NCBI GenBank assembly: GCA_946886975.1
Contig: CAMPJV010000031.1
Coordinates: 1-13,415 of the forward strand
Source: an uncultured Taibaiella sp.
Lineage (GTDB): Bacteria; Bacteroidota; Bacteroidia; Chitinophagales; Chitinophagaceae
DNA length: 13,415 bases
Direction: 5' to 3'
Shown here: piece by piece, positions 1 through 8,663 of the stretch
Layout of the letters: each line of letters opens with the position of its first letter
How positions within the stretch are numbered: position 1 is the stretch's first letter
Made by a program: the position numbers and the translations under genes
The notes under the pieces: model-generated
What the model saw: only the letters and a program-made list of their open reading frames with translations
What the model was told of the DNA's origin: nothing
Database searches by the model: none

Positions 1-60
1 GTTCCTTCTTCGCCTGTTTGGTGGAAGGAGAGACTAAAAGTTGACGGAACTGAAAATGGA

Positions 61-91
61 AAGGGTCGGACATATTGTCCGACCCTTTTTT
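61..91. terminator. Bidirectional intrinsic terminator
   Basis: A perfect inverted repeat pairs 61-71 with 77-87 around a 5-nt loop (72-76); its core is GGGTCGGAC/GTCCGACCC. On the plus strand it is followed by six T residues (86-91), so it would end a transcript coming from the left of the window. On the minus strand it lies directly after the MATE stop codon (90-92) and is followed by a T-rich run, so it probably ends that gene too. Confidence 0.85.
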
Positions 92-1505
92 ATACTACAA
101 CCTTCTTCCAGGTGCCTCGCCTGAACAGAATGATCGCTGCGATAGCTATACAGCTTTCAGCAATGGAGATGGCCCAGAAGACACCTTCGGGTCCAATATT
201 CAGCCCAATGGCCATGATGTAAGCCAGTGGTATCTGAAAAAGCCAGAAGCCAAAGAAGTTGAGTATCGTTGGTGTAGTGGTATCTCCGGCACCATTGAAA
301 GATTGAGAGATCACCATGCCGTAAGCATAGAAGATGTAACCGAGACATACTATACGCAGGGCAAGGGTACCCATTTCCACGACCTCACGGTCGTTGTTGA
401 AAATGCTGATGATCCAATGAGCACCAAAGAAGAACACTACAGTTACGATGCCTAAGAAAACCATATTGTAAAATGCAGCTTTCCATACAGACTTTTCAGC
501 CCGGTCTGGTTGATTAGCACCCAGGTTTTGGCCTACAAGTGTGGCAGCGGCGTTGGCCATACCCCAGGCAGGAAGAATAGCAAATACGATTACCCGAATA
601 GCAATAGTGTAGCCCGCCAAAGCGTTATTCCCGAAGGTGGAGAGTATCCGTATCAGAAATATCCAGCTTGAAGACGCTATCAGGAACTGGGCAGTGCCAC
701 CGGCTGCTAAGCGGATAAGGTTACCGATTATAGGAAGGTCGAGCTTCATATGCGAGGCTTTGATCCTGATGATACCGTTTCCCTTGTACAGGTGATAAAG
801 CTGGTAGAGAACTCCGACACCTCTCCCAATTGTGGTGGCAAGCGCAGCGCCTGTAAGGCCTAGTGCAGGAATGGGACCAACGCCATAAATAAGGGTGGGG
901 CAGAGGATAATGTTAAGGAAGTTGGCCAGCCACAAAGACCGCATGGCTATTGAAGCGTCTCCTGCTCCACGGAAAATACCGTTGATCATGAAAAGCAGCA
1001 TAATAACTATGTTGCTCACAAGCATGATCTGTGTGTAGCGGTAGTTATTTTCTACTAGAGCGGTTGAGGCACCCATCAGGCGCAACAGGTCCTTAGCAAA
1101 AAAGATCCCCAGTGCGCTTATAATTAGCGAGAGACCTAAAGCGAGATATATGGCCTGCATGCCGGCGTGTGCAGCAGCATCAGGATTCTTTTCACCTACT
1201 CTACGTGCGACCATAGCGGTGGCGCCCATACTTAATCCAATGCCTATGGAATAGATAATCGTGAGCATTGACTCTGTGAGGCCTACAGTGGCTACTGCGT
1301 CTACGCCTAGCTTTCCCACAAAGAAAACATCGACAACAGCAAACAGGGATTCCATGACCATCTCGAGGATCATGGGAATGGAGAGCATGAATATGGCGCG
1401 ATTGATACTACCTGTAGTAAACTCCTTTTCTTCTCCCGTAACGGCAGTTTTTAATAAGCGAAGTATATGTAAGGAACGCGACGGTTGTGAAACACGTTGT
1501 GTCAT
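90..1505 (-). CDS. MATE-family multidrug/cation antiporter (NorM/MatE-like)
   Basis: A 471-aa inner-membrane protein of the MATE family, which exports drugs or other organic compounds in exchange for Na+ or H+. The hydrophobic region starts near residue 36 and continues to about 460, fitting the usual twelve helices and family length. The two halves carry the expected duplicated motif: RGAGDA at 179-184 and NGAGDT at 404-409. VGQNLGA at 324-330 is also typical of the family. The reading frame stays open upstream to a TTG at 1592. I chose the ATG at 1503-1505 because the extra 29 residues do not look like MATE sequence and the ATG gives the normal length. No Shine-Dalgarno is visible. The gene has its own promoter (1638-1667) and ends at a hairpin terminator (61-91), so it is probably monocistronic. 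The substrate cannot be predicted. Confidence 0.93.
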   Translation of the reverse strand: MTQRVSQPSRSLHILRLLKTAVTGEEKEFTTGSINRAIFMLSIPMILEMVMESLFAVVDVFFVGKLGVDAVATVGLTESMLTIIYSIGIGLSMGATAMVARRVGEKNPDAAAHAGMQAIYLALGLSLIISALGIFFAKDLLRLMGASTALVENNYRYTQIMLVSNIVIMLLFMINGIFRGAGDASIAMRSLWLANFLNIILCPTLIYGVGPIPALGLTGAALATTIGRGVGVLYQLYHLYKGNGIIRIKASHMKLDLPIIGNLIRLAAGGTAQFLIASSSWIFLIRILSTFGNNALAGYTIAIRVIVFAILPAWGMANAAATLVGQNLGANQPDRAEKSVWKAAFYNMVFLGIVTVVFFFGAHWIISIFNNDREVVEMGTLALRIVCLGYIFYAYGMVISQSFNGAGDTTTPTILNFFGFWLFQIPLAYIMAIGLNIGPEGVFWAISIAESCIAIAAIILFRRGTWKKVVV

Positions 1506-1538
1506 TGAATTATTGGTTTGATTTGGTAAATGATTAAT

Positions 1539-1561
1539 GCGGACGGTAGGCCACCGTCGGC
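1539..1561 (-). promoter_or_regulatory. Hairpin in the MATE mRNA leader
   Basis: The arms GACGGT (1542-1547) and ACCGTC (1553-1558) flank a 5-nt loop. After one G-G mismatch the stem extends by two more pairs (1539-1540 with 1560-1561). It lies 34 nt upstream of the chosen MATE start, inside the roughly 125-nt leader predicted from the promoter. No T-run follows it, so it is not an intrinsic terminator. A weaker 5-bp hairpin (CTGAG/CTCAG) lies at 1583-1598. A regulatory role is inference. Confidence 0.35.
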
Positions 1562-1637
1562 TGGTTGTTTGGAAAAGGTGGACTGAGAACAAGCTCAGAC
1601 CCGCACTAGAAAATCATAGACTGAAGTTGAAGGAGTG

Positions 1638-1667
1638 CAAATGTAATAGAAATATCTAATCTGCAAA
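1638..1667 (-). promoter_or_regulatory. Bacteroidota-type promoter of the MATE gene
   Basis: Read on the minus strand, TTTG (1664-1667) and TACATTTG (1638-1645) are separated by 18 bp. This matches the Bacteroidota sigma consensus TTTG-N(about 19)-TAnnTTTG. Transcription would start near 1631, leaving a leader of about 125 nt before the MATE ATG at 1505. Confidence 0.7.
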
Positions 1668-1764
1668 ATTGGCAAGGACCAGACGTATCATTTGACGTTC
1701 CTCAATGGCATACTGATGCCTTCGAAGTATTAAGCTTTCAACCGCCTGGGCTCGTTCGTAAGTA

Positions 1765-3165
1765 TTACTTCTTTAATAGTTCAAAGCTTTTCTTAGCGGA
1801 ACTTCCATAAATGGTTACGTTGTAGACACCGGCTGGCAATTGAGAAACGTCTACGGAGGTTTCAGTTTGCTTAATAACAATGGACTTAACCAGCTTGCCG
1901 TGCACGTCTGTGAGTTCTGCTCTTGTATCCTTAGATACGTTGCCGAGATCTATCGTGAACTTATCGTGGACAGGATTAGGATAGAGGCGGATGTCCTCTA
2001 ATGTCTCGGCGAGATCTTTCACGGGCAAAGTCAAAGCATTAGCAAGTCGCATCTGGGCAGAATTAAGCATGCTCCTGTTATTCTGATCTGCATCATAATG
2101 CTGGACCATTCCGATCAGGTTCATCTGGCTTGTCTGATAGCCGGCAGGAACAGTATAGGTCATCTCATAGAACCTGACATCACCAGGATATTGTATGTTG
2201 CCCAAAGAAGCCGCATCACCCCATGGGCCTCCCGCCATATGTCTGAGTACACGCATGTGATAGTAGGCATATGGGTCAGGTAGGGCGCATCCCTGCCAAG
2301 CCTTCACGCTATCTTCAGTGACATAAAGATTGAACCTATAGTCCCCAGACACAGTATCATAAAAGGTAGCCTTGATCTTGACCTTCAACTCCCTGGAAAG
2401 AGCATTGAAGCTTGCGGATGTAAAAGAAACCTCGACTGGCGAATAGTATTTTTCGCGTTCCCACATATCCTCAAGCTGGTAATCGGTTCCCATTGTATAA
2501 AAGCCACGATCGAGATCATAAGCATACGGAAACTTGTACCTATCAAAGAACACAGCTGGGTGGGCGAGGTTGTATAAAGCGTTGACAGTGCTGCCGTCGG
2601 CATTGTACAGGAGCACATCTGTGACGGGTGTATAGATGTTGGCAATTGCATAGTTAGGGAGTGGCGCTATTACTGTATCCTCATAATGCGCAGCAGGAAG
2701 GCAGGGGCAGCAAGCCTGGTGTTTAAAGACCTCCATAAGGACGTTCTTGACGGGAGTATACGGGAGAACCTTAACTGTTTTCACCAGCGTGTCATTCACG
2801 AGGTTTGCATCCGGCAAGATAGTAGTGCGGGTCCATACCTTTAATTTGTAAGTGCCGGGAGTTGAGAGTAATATTGAAAAGTTGCCTCTTACCCGAGCCC
2901 CTTGAGCCATATTCGCAGCCAAAGGATAAAGTGGAGCTGTAGGGGTAGCCTCGGTAACAGGTCCATTGTTGATCTGCCAGCCAATCTTATGGCCACCCAC
3001 AGGTACTGTGGTGGAGCCAATATTCTGGACCATCACATCGAAAGTGTGGGTGCCGGTGGGCAGATAATCTACCGGAAAGATAAGAAGCGGCTTTAAGTCT
3101 GCTTGGCCAAAAACAGACCCACTCCATAAGAGCGTGGCTATCAGGAAAGTAAGAGTAATCTTCAT
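1765..3165 (-). CDS. Omp28-like secreted protein with T9SS sorting domain
   Basis: A 466-aa exported protein. Residues 1-20 form a signal peptide, with a likely cut after VFG. Residues 25-135 look like a beta-sandwich (CARDB-like) domain. About 140-350 resembles the Omp28 family: VLMEVF (142-147) leads into CCPC at 152-155, a CxxC where Omp28 relatives carry a thioredoxin-like CxxCP. Residues 393-466 are a type A T9SS sorting domain, with YPNP at 395-398, a PAGVY turn and a basic end. The protein should cross the outer membrane by T9SS and be anchored or released at the surface. I chose the ATG at 3163-3165 because the signal peptide begins there; the frame extends only to a TTG at 3186. It is transcribed divergently from the neighbouring PKD protein, also a T9SS cargo. 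The substrate is unknown, and the Omp28 assignment is from recalled motifs. Confidence 0.8.
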   Translation of the reverse strand: MKITLTFLIATLLWSGSVFGQADLKPLLIFPVDYLPTGTHTFDVMVQNIGSTTVPVGGHKIGWQINNGPVTEATPTAPLYPLAANMAQGARVRGNFSILLSTPGTYKLKVWTRTTILPDANLVNDTLVKTVKVLPYTPVKNVLMEVFKHQACCPCLPAAHYEDTVIAPLPNYAIANIYTPVTDVLLYNADGSTVNALYNLAHPAVFFDRYKFPYAYDLDRGFYTMGTDYQLEDMWEREKYYSPVEVSFTSASFNALSRELKVKIKATFYDTVSGDYRFNLYVTEDSVKAWQGCALPDPYAYYHMRVLRHMAGGPWGDAASLGNIQYPGDVRFYEMTYTVPAGYQTSQMNLIGMVQHYDADQNNRSMLNSAQMRLANALTLPVKDLAETLEDIRLYPNPVHDKFTIDLGNVSKDTRAELTDVHGKLVKSIVIKQTETSVDVSQLPAGVYNVTIYGSSAKKSFELLKK

Positions 3166-3168
3166 AAA

Positions 3169-3181
3169 ATCTGATTCAGAT
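3169..3181. promoter_or_regulatory. 13-bp perfect palindrome upstream of the Omp28-like start
   Basis: ATCTGA-T-TCAGAT is a perfect palindrome with a one-base centre. It starts 4 bp upstream of the ATG at 3163-3165. Just upstream on the minus strand (3183-3190) is TATATTGT, an imperfect version of the Bacteroidota -7 box. The palindrome could be an operator at the transcription start. The 165-bp divergent region also holds ATTCC/GGAAT arms at 3240-3255 with a 6-nt loop. Function is inferred from position only. Confidence 0.3.
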
Positions 3182-3330
3182 GACAATATAGACGGAGTTT
3201 TTCACGGAAAAGTTAGTCTGGTTCTGATTATTGTGCTGGATTCCGGGGTCGGAATATAAATAGTTATCTACGACACCAACTTTTTCGTGGTATGTGACGT
3301 CTTTAATTTATATTTAATAGTCGATTTAAG

Positions 3331-5187
3331 ATGAAGAAGGCGCTACTTAATCTATGGGTATGTCTGTGTGTCCTGGCCGGCACGAATAGCCTAGTGGCAC
3401 AGACTACAATAACATGTACGTCACCGACGCCAGCATGGTGGTCTACTAGTTCAAGTACAATCGTTTTTGGAGTTGGTAATACGAATAGCTATCCCATCAT
3501 TCTAACCGACCTTTCGAACTATGCCCCCGCTGGCCATACCGCCACTTACACCTTGTGGTACCACCCTACAATTGTTACGGGTGTTCCAACCGCAATTAGC
3601 GCAGCGAATGGCTGGATACAGGTGCCTGTCAGCTATACTGTTCCGACCACAGGGGCAGCAGGAGTGGTTCCCATATTTTCAGGAATTAATCTGACTATCC
3701 CTGGAAACATTGTTTACAGGTTGGCCCTGGTTGCTTCCCAGAATGGGCCCTGGTACGGGGCAAGTGGATCAACTGGAAACGTATTTAGTGCTGGAGGTGT
3801 CGAAATTTATGCTCAGACCAATCCCATAAGTCCAACCTATGTAGGCTATTTCCCGGGCCCCCCAAACAATACGCCAAGAAGCTTTTTTGGCACGTTAACC
3901 TTTAAGCCGGCTACAGATAACGATGTGAGTGGCGTCGCGATTGCTAATCCGCTTAATGGATCTCAGCATTGTCCTGGTGACCTCTTGGTAAGAGTAGCCA
4001 TTAAGAACACAGGAGTATTGCCTCAGTCCAATTTCCCGGTGAGTGCCAATTATACCGGTTCATTTTCGGGTACCTTTAGTGGCGTTTACACTGGTACATT
4101 GAATTCGGGGGTGACCGATACTGTTGATATCCTTGGTACATTCCAGCCTGGCAACTACACAATGAAAGCCTTCACCGTTCTTGCGACTGATACGCTCGAG
4201 TTTAATGATACTACTCCTGCTGCCAGCTTTGTCATAAAGCCCAATGTCCCTCTGCCAATAACTTATTCAGATACGGTATGTGCCGGGGGAAACGCTCAGT
4301 TGTCGGTGGACCAGCAGACCAACACCACCTATAATTGGTTTTCCGCACCATCAGGCGGCGTCCTGGTAAACGTCGGCACCACTTTGTCGTTTTTACCCTT
4401 AACTCAGGACACAATGATGTATGTATCCGCTATCCTTAATGGTTGCGAAAGTAGCAGAGTGCCCATCAGCGCGGCTTTTGGTCCACCGCCCGTTGTTAAT
4501 TTAGGTCCCGACACAAGTTTTTGTGAATCTATACCACTTGTCCTTGATGCCGGAAATGCGGGTGGAGACTACCTGTGGAGTAGTGGGGATACCGTTCAGT
4601 CCATCAGCATCACTAACCAGTCAGGCAAGATCTGGGTGACTGTTGATAAATATTGCCTTGCTTCCGACACAATAATCGTAACCATATCACCGCTGCCTGT
4701 GGTCGGCGGCATATCATATGTCAGGATGAATGGCACTTACCAGTTTTCGCCTTCAGGAGGACAATACATAAATAGTTATTTGTGGTACTTCGGCGACGGT
4801 ACTTCATCAACGGAGCAAAATCCCCTTCATGCTTACAGTCATGGTCAGACCTCTGCACTCGATGTTATGCTTATAGTTGGCAACGAATGTGGTTATGATA
4901 CGGTTTACAGAAGCGTTCCCACAGACGTGACAGGCATTGAAGCGAACTCATTCAATGTTGAGGTTTACCCAAACCCTGCAAGCAACACGTTGGTAGTATC
5001 TTCTGAAAAGGCTTCATTAAGTGAGATCACTATAGTTGACCTCCCGGGCAGGCTTGCACTCAAATCTGTGTGTTCTGGCGGAACAAAAGAATCTATTGAC
5101 ATATCGTCATTGACCACAGGAAGCTATCTTGTCCGCATAAGCACAGAGAAAGGACAGCTCAGCCGAAAGCTTGTGATAAGGAGGTAA
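3331..5187 (+). CDS. PKD/Ig-like surface protein with T9SS sorting domain (first paralogue)
   Basis: A 618-aa secreted protein. Residues 1-24 form a signal peptide ending in VAQ. Residues 25-195 are a beta-rich domain of unknown type. Residues 200-302 look like a CARDB-type beta-sandwich. Residues 308-385 and 388-450 are Ig-like repeats of the kind found in gliding-associated proteins, with DTVC near 314 and DTSFCES at 394-400. A PKD domain follows with WYFGDG at 485-490. The end (544-618) is a type A T9SS sorting domain with YPNP at 546-549. Such modules usually mediate adhesion or carbohydrate contact at the cell surface; no catalytic motif is visible. The only start considered is the ATG at 3331, directly before a clear signal peptide. 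The next gene is a paralogue in the same direction, 226 bp downstream. No terminator is visible between them, so co-transcription is possible. Confidence 0.88.
   Translation: MKKALLNLWVCLCVLAGTNSLVAQTTITCTSPTPAWWSTSSSTIVFGVGNTNSYPIILTDLSNYAPAGHTATYTLWYHPTIVTGVPTAISAANGWIQVPVSYTVPTTGAAGVVPIFSGINLTIPGNIVYRLALVASQNGPWYGASGSTGNVFSAGGVEIYAQTNPISPTYVGYFPGPPNNTPRSFFGTLTFKPATDNDVSGVAIANPLNGSQHCPGDLLVRVAIKNTGVLPQSNFPVSANYTGSFSGTFSGVYTGTLNSGVTDTVDILGTFQPGNYTMKAFTVLATDTLEFNDTTPAASFVIKPNVPLPITYSDTVCAGGNAQLSVDQQTNTTYNWFSAPSGGVLVNVGTTLSFLPLTQDTMMYVSAILNGCESSRVPISAAFGPPPVVNLGPDTSFCESIPLVLDAGNAGGDYLWSSGDTVQSISITNQSGKIWVTVDKYCLASDTIIVTISPLPVVGGISYVRMNGTYQFSPSGGQYINSYLWYFGDGTSSTEQNPLHAYSHGQTSALDVMLIVGNECGYDTVYRSVPTDVTGIEANSFNVEVYPNPASNTLVVSSEKASLSEITIVDLPGRLALKSVCSGGTKESIDISSLTTGSYLVRISTEKGQLSRKLVIRR
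4781..4844 (+). repeat. Paralogue repeat, copy 1 (PKD-coding segment)
   Basis: Nucleotides 4781-4811 and 4815-4844 are identical to 6861-6891 and 6895-6924 in the downstream paralogue, a constant offset of 2080 bp. They encode the WYFGDG segment of the PKD domain and the following NPLHAYSHG stretch. Synonymous positions match too, unlike in the flanking sequence. Confidence 0.85.
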
Positions 5188-5413
5188 TGATGATGTAAAT
5201 AACGGCAGGACAAGTATGTTCGTGGTTTGGTTTTCAGTTTCTGCAATTCATATCCCAGAGTATTCCGACTACGGTTCCAATGGCTACATAGTATCGTGAA
5301 GACAGCTCAAAGTCCCCTTATTTTTTCAAATACGATTGCAAAAAGTGTCATGGATATTTCGGAAATTGCTTTAAAGTAAGATGTATATTGCTAACGACTT
5401 TAAAATAGACAAG

Positions 5414-7267
5414 ATGAAAAATTACTTTACTCTACTATTGTTCGTTTCTATTATACTGTTTTCCAGCAAGGCTGTTGCCCAGACTCCCCCATATGCATAC
5501 GTTCCAAACCTGATTACGTTGAATACTATCCCATTAAATAGTACGTCAAACATAAGGCAAAACCTATACTATCCCTCAGATTTCAACGCCCCTTCCGGAA
5601 TGGTCGATACAATCTACCTGGGCGCCGGCACCGCGTCTTCGCCTACGTTCACTGGTCTGACGATTAAGGTGGGGCCTACAGCCTTAATGACATTTACGTC
5701 GGGACCCTTTATTAGTGGCCTTACGACAGTTTATAGTGCCAACGTAACGCTGTCTGCTGTAAATGGCTGGTTTAGGATTCCCCTGAGTACGCCTTTTTTC
5801 TATAGCAATACCCAAAATCTTATTGTAGAGATCTCTCAGTCAGGCTTTTCCGGTTCGAGCAGCACTCCAATGGCTTCAAGCAGTGCAGTTCCAAGTACTA
5901 CCAACAGGACACTTTATGGAACAACCGCATCAGGAACGGGTTCTGTGCAGCCAAGGCTGATGCAGCTCGGACTTTCCATCGTGTCAAATAATAATGATAT
6001 CCGCGGAGTTGCCGTCATTCAGCCTGCCAGTAATTCACAGCATTGTCCGAATGCACCTTTAACCGTTCGGGCGTCTATAAAGAACAATGGATCTCTCTCG
6101 CAGAGCAATTTTCCCGTGAATGCCTATTACAGCGGAGCAGCTACCGGTTTTTTGACCACTACTTACGTTGGTACATTGCCAGCTGGTGTCACAGACACAG
6201 TAGATTTCCCGCCTGCTCTATTTCAGCCGGGCAACTATAACATTAAGGCTGTATCAAAGCTCTCCACCGACACAACAGTAAATAACGATACGACTACTAC
6301 AACTTCGTTTATTATAAAGCCGCAGCCCGCCACACCAATAGTGTTTCCTGACACTGTGTGTTTAGCCGGCAGTGCTCTGCTTCAAGTTGATATCCAGCCG
6401 AATACAACCTATAACTGGTATTCCGCACTCACTGGCGGTAGTTTAGTGAATGTAGGAAGCTCAGTGTCGTTTACCTCCCTGGCAGCGGATACGTTCATGT
6501 ATGTTTCTTCAACTGTCGGTGGCTGTGAGAGCGACAGGGTTCCTATCCAGGCTATCATCGGACCCGCTCCAGTTGTTGACCTTGGGCAAGACACCAGCTT
6601 CTGTGAGTCCATCCCGCTCGTTTTGGACGGCGGCAATCCTGGCGGACAATATCTCTGGAGTACTGGGGACACAGTTCAGTCCATTGTGCTGACCAACCAG
6701 TCAGGGGCTTTCTGGGTTGCCGTAGATAAATATTGCGTCGCTTCCGATACTATCAATGTGACTATTGCACCGCGTCCCCAGATCAGTGGAATCTCATACG
6801 TCAGGATGAACGGCACTTATCAGTTTTCACCAGCAGGCGGACAATACATAACGACCTATCTGTGGTACTTCGGCGACGGTACTTCATCAACCCTGCAAAA
6901 TCCCCTTCATGCTTACAGTCATGGCCAGACATCTGCACTCAATGTCATGCTCATTGTAGGGAACGAATGTGGCTACGATACCGTTTACACAAACGTCCCT
7001 ACATCTGTTACTGATATTGATGCTGAAGCTGATCAAGTAAAAGTCTATCCGAACCCGGCAACCAATGAGCTTAACATCTCTTCCGAAAATGGAAATATTA
7101 CGCAAGTGTACATTGCCGATATTTCCGGACGGCTGGTAAAGTCAAGTTCAACTTCAGCGGTCTCAAATCTGAAGCTCTCTGTAGCTGACCTTGCTCCAGG
7201 AAGGTACATGGTAAGGGTCGTTACCGAGCAGGGTCAGTTCAACAGAAAGATTGAAGTAATTCGATAA
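5414..7267 (+). CDS. PKD/Ig-like surface protein with T9SS sorting domain (second paralogue)
   Basis: A 617-aa paralogue of the preceding gene. Residues 1-23 are a signal peptide ending in VAQ. Residues 24-190 form a beta-rich domain clearly different from that of the first copy. From about residue 195 the two proteins align throughout: CARDB-like sandwich (197-302), Ig-like repeats (309-383, 386-450), PKD with WYFGDG at 484-489, and a T9SS sorting domain with YPNP at 545-548 ending in VIR. The frame opens at an ATG at 5381. I chose the ATG at 5414 because the signal peptide (MKNYFTLLL) starts there. Expected at the cell surface after T9SS export; the ligand is unknown. Divergent N-terminal domains on a conserved stalk suggest different binding specificities (inference). 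A GNAT gene follows 12 bp downstream. Confidence 0.88.
   Translation: MKNYFTLLLFVSIILFSSKAVAQTPPYAYVPNLITLNTIPLNSTSNIRQNLYYPSDFNAPSGMVDTIYLGAGTASSPTFTGLTIKVGPTALMTFTSGPFISGLTTVYSANVTLSAVNGWFRIPLSTPFFYSNTQNLIVEISQSGFSGSSSTPMASSSAVPSTTNRTLYGTTASGTGSVQPRLMQLGLSIVSNNNDIRGVAVIQPASNSQHCPNAPLTVRASIKNNGSLSQSNFPVNAYYSGAATGFLTTTYVGTLPAGVTDTVDFPPALFQPGNYNIKAVSKLSTDTTVNNDTTTTTSFIIKPQPATPIVFPDTVCLAGSALLQVDIQPNTTYNWYSALTGGSLVNVGSSVSFTSLAADTFMYVSSTVGGCESDRVPIQAIIGPAPVVDLGQDTSFCESIPLVLDGGNPGGQYLWSTGDTVQSIVLTNQSGAFWVAVDKYCVASDTINVTIAPRPQISGISYVRMNGTYQFSPAGGQYITTYLWYFGDGTSSTLQNPLHAYSHGQTSALNVMLIVGNECGYDTVYTNVPTSVTDIDAEADQVKVYPNPATNELNISSENGNITQVYIADISGRLVKSSSTSAVSNLKLSVADLAPGRYMVRVVTEQGQFNRKIEVIR
6861..6924 (+). 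repeat. Paralogue repeat, copy 2 (PKD-coding segment)
   Basis: The second copy of the segment at 4781-4844: 31- and 30-nt runs of complete identity separated by three bases that differ. Confidence 0.85.
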
Positions 7268-7279
7268 GCCTATAGCAGT

Positions 7280-7822
7280 ATGAGTCTTTTAATAGAGACA
7301 GACCGCCTGCTCATAAGAGAAATTCTTGGTGAGGACGAGCAGGATATGCTTGAGATGGATTGCGACAAGGAGGTGCACAGGTACATAGGCAATAAGCCGG
7401 TTTCTTCTATTGAAGAGATCAGGAAGGTCATAGATTTCATACAGGCGCAGTACCTGGATTATGGCATTGGCCGGTGGGCGGTAGTGAAAAAGGATAACAA
7501 AGAATTTATCGGGTGGACGGGGTTCAAGTACATGGAAGGCCCCATCAATAAACAGTCATCTTACTACGACTTCGGATACAGGTTTAAGTCAAAGTATTGG
7601 AGACAGGGATATGCGACTGAGTCCGCATTAGGTGCTTTGAAGTACGGTCTTGAAAAGCTAAACTTGACAGACATCTTTGCAATGACGCATATTGATAATG
7701 TGGCATCAAGGAGAACACTGGAGAAGCTAGGGTTTCAATATTTAGAGACCTTCAATTACGATGGTTACGAAACAAACTGGAGAGAGGCTGCCGAACCAAC
7801 TACCTGGTACAAGTACAAGTAG
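7280..7822 (+). CDS. GNAT-family N-acetyltransferase (RimJ/RimL-like)
   Basis: A 180-aa cytoplasmic protein of the Acetyltransf_3 type, which transfers acetyl from acetyl-CoA to a protein N-terminus or small molecule. The start, IETDRLLIRE (5-14), is the standard beginning of this subfamily. RQGYAT at 108-113 is the acetyl-CoA pyrophosphate-binding loop (Q/RxxGxG/A). N140, followed by the ASRRTLEKLGF stretch (142-152), is the conserved C-terminal motif. The length is normal. It starts 12 bp after the PKD paralogue stop and may ride on its transcript, although a functional link is not obvious. Its TAG stop directly abuts the stop of the convergent HEAT-repeat gene. The substrate cannot be predicted. 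Confidence 0.9.
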   Translation: MSLLIETDRLLIREILGEDEQDMLEMDCDKEVHRYIGNKPVSSIEEIRKVIDFIQAQYLDYGIGRWAVVKKDNKEFIGWTGFKYMEGPINKQSSYYDFGYRFKSKYWRQGYATESALGALKYGLEKLNLTDIFAMTHIDNVASRRTLEKLGFQYLETFNYDGYETNWREAAEPTTWYKYK

Positions 7823-8581
7823 CTATTTGTAATGCTTCGCTATATATGCCCGTGCCTCATCCTGGTTAAGAGAACTAAAGTTCCTGTACCTGTAGTGCAC
7901 ATCAACGATTTCCGCAAGCGCATCCTCCACAAGCAGTTTGTTTTCCCAGGTTTGCAGATGGGCAACTACTGTCTCCAGGCATCCCTTCTTATAAGCGATC
8001 TGGCCGAGCACATGAACAAGGGTGTTCCTGACTCGTGCAGTCTTGTCGAATTGTAGTTCTCTTAGCAGTGGCAGAATATCCTCTGGATGCTTCCTTCCCC
8101 TGAGTTCTATCCCGTGACATATCTCCCGCCTTATCTCCTTGTCATCATGGTGAAGGTATGTTTTTGCCCATTCCAGCACAGGCTGCGGGTTCACCTCTCC
8201 CATCTTCTTCACAGATCCTATTACGGCGTTCCTTACTGAATGATGGTGATCAAATAGCCCTTTGTCGAAGAAGGGCTGGACAACAGCGAAGTCCACCTTC
8301 CCGATCTCCCCGGCAGCATTAACTGCTGTTTGCCTCACCTTGAAGTCCTCCGAAGTAAACAGATACCTAAGGGTCTTCTCAATCTCCTTGTTTAGCTCTG
8401 GGTTTGCCAGGTATATTCTCCCTAATGAAAGGTATGCTGCCTTCCTGATGTAAGTATCCTCATCTGAGAAGTATGCGATTGTCTTCTCGAGACTGCCAGT
8501 GCTCAGTTCATTCCGGATATCACTGCTGATCTTTGCCACCAGGTCCGATCTATGTTCTTTGGAAAGGTCGTAGAAACCCAT
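7823..8581 (-). CDS. HEAT-repeat protein
   Basis: A 252-aa, probably cytoplasmic, all-helical solenoid. From about residue 30 onward there are paired-helix units of 35-40 residues. Typical HEAT signatures are YIRKAAYLSLGRI, KVRQTAVNAAGEIG, SVRNAVIGSVKKMG, EIRREICHGIE and RVRNTLVHVLGQI, giving five or so repeats. Such proteins are protein- or DNA-binding scaffolds. Some relatives are annotated as DNA-alkylation-repair-like, but I see no catalytic residues that would support this. I chose the ATG at 8579-8581; a GTG at 8626 would add 15 residues and cannot be excluded. It is divergent from tsaD across about 96 bp and abuts the GNAT gene tail to tail. Confidence 0.8.
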   Translation of the reverse strand: MGFYDLSKEHRSDLVAKISSDIRNELSTGSLEKTIAYFSDEDTYIRKAAYLSLGRIYLANPELNKEIEKTLRYLFTSEDFKVRQTAVNAAGEIGKVDFAVVQPFFDKGLFDHHHSVRNAVIGSVKKMGEVNPQPVLEWAKTYLHHDDKEIRREICHGIELRGRKHPEDILPLLRELQFDKTARVRNTLVHVLGQIAYKKGCLETVVAHLQTWENKLLVEDALAEIVDVHYRYRNFSSLNQDEARAYIAKHYK

Positions 8582-8663
8582 TGCAAATATGATCTGGTAG
8601 TTTATCCTGCCAGGTTTAAATCCCACCTGGGGGTCAAGCCAACTTACAAAATAATAATGACCT

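Noticed and set aside
1..44. Possible 3' end of an upstream plus-strand gene (stops at 35-37 or 42-44 in two frames), before the terminator at 61-91.
   Set aside because: Too short to identify, and frame 1 is also open, so the frame cannot be chosen. Only the terminator is supported.
75..455. Plus-strand ORF of 126 aa.
   Set aside because: Antisense shadow of the well-supported MATE gene; its composition is not protein-like.
1707..1720. GGCAT/ATGCC hairpin downstream of the Omp28-like gene.
   Set aside because: A 5-bp stem without a following T-run in the direction of transcription; weak as a terminator.
3309..3316. TATATTTA as a -7 box for the first PKD gene.
   Set aside because: Lacks the final G of TAnnTTTG and has no clear upstream TTTG at the right distance.
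5188..5413. Promoter or terminator between the two PKD paralogues.
   Set aside because: I searched the 226 bp for a hairpin-T-run and for TAnnTTTG and found only weak partial matches such as TATATTGC.
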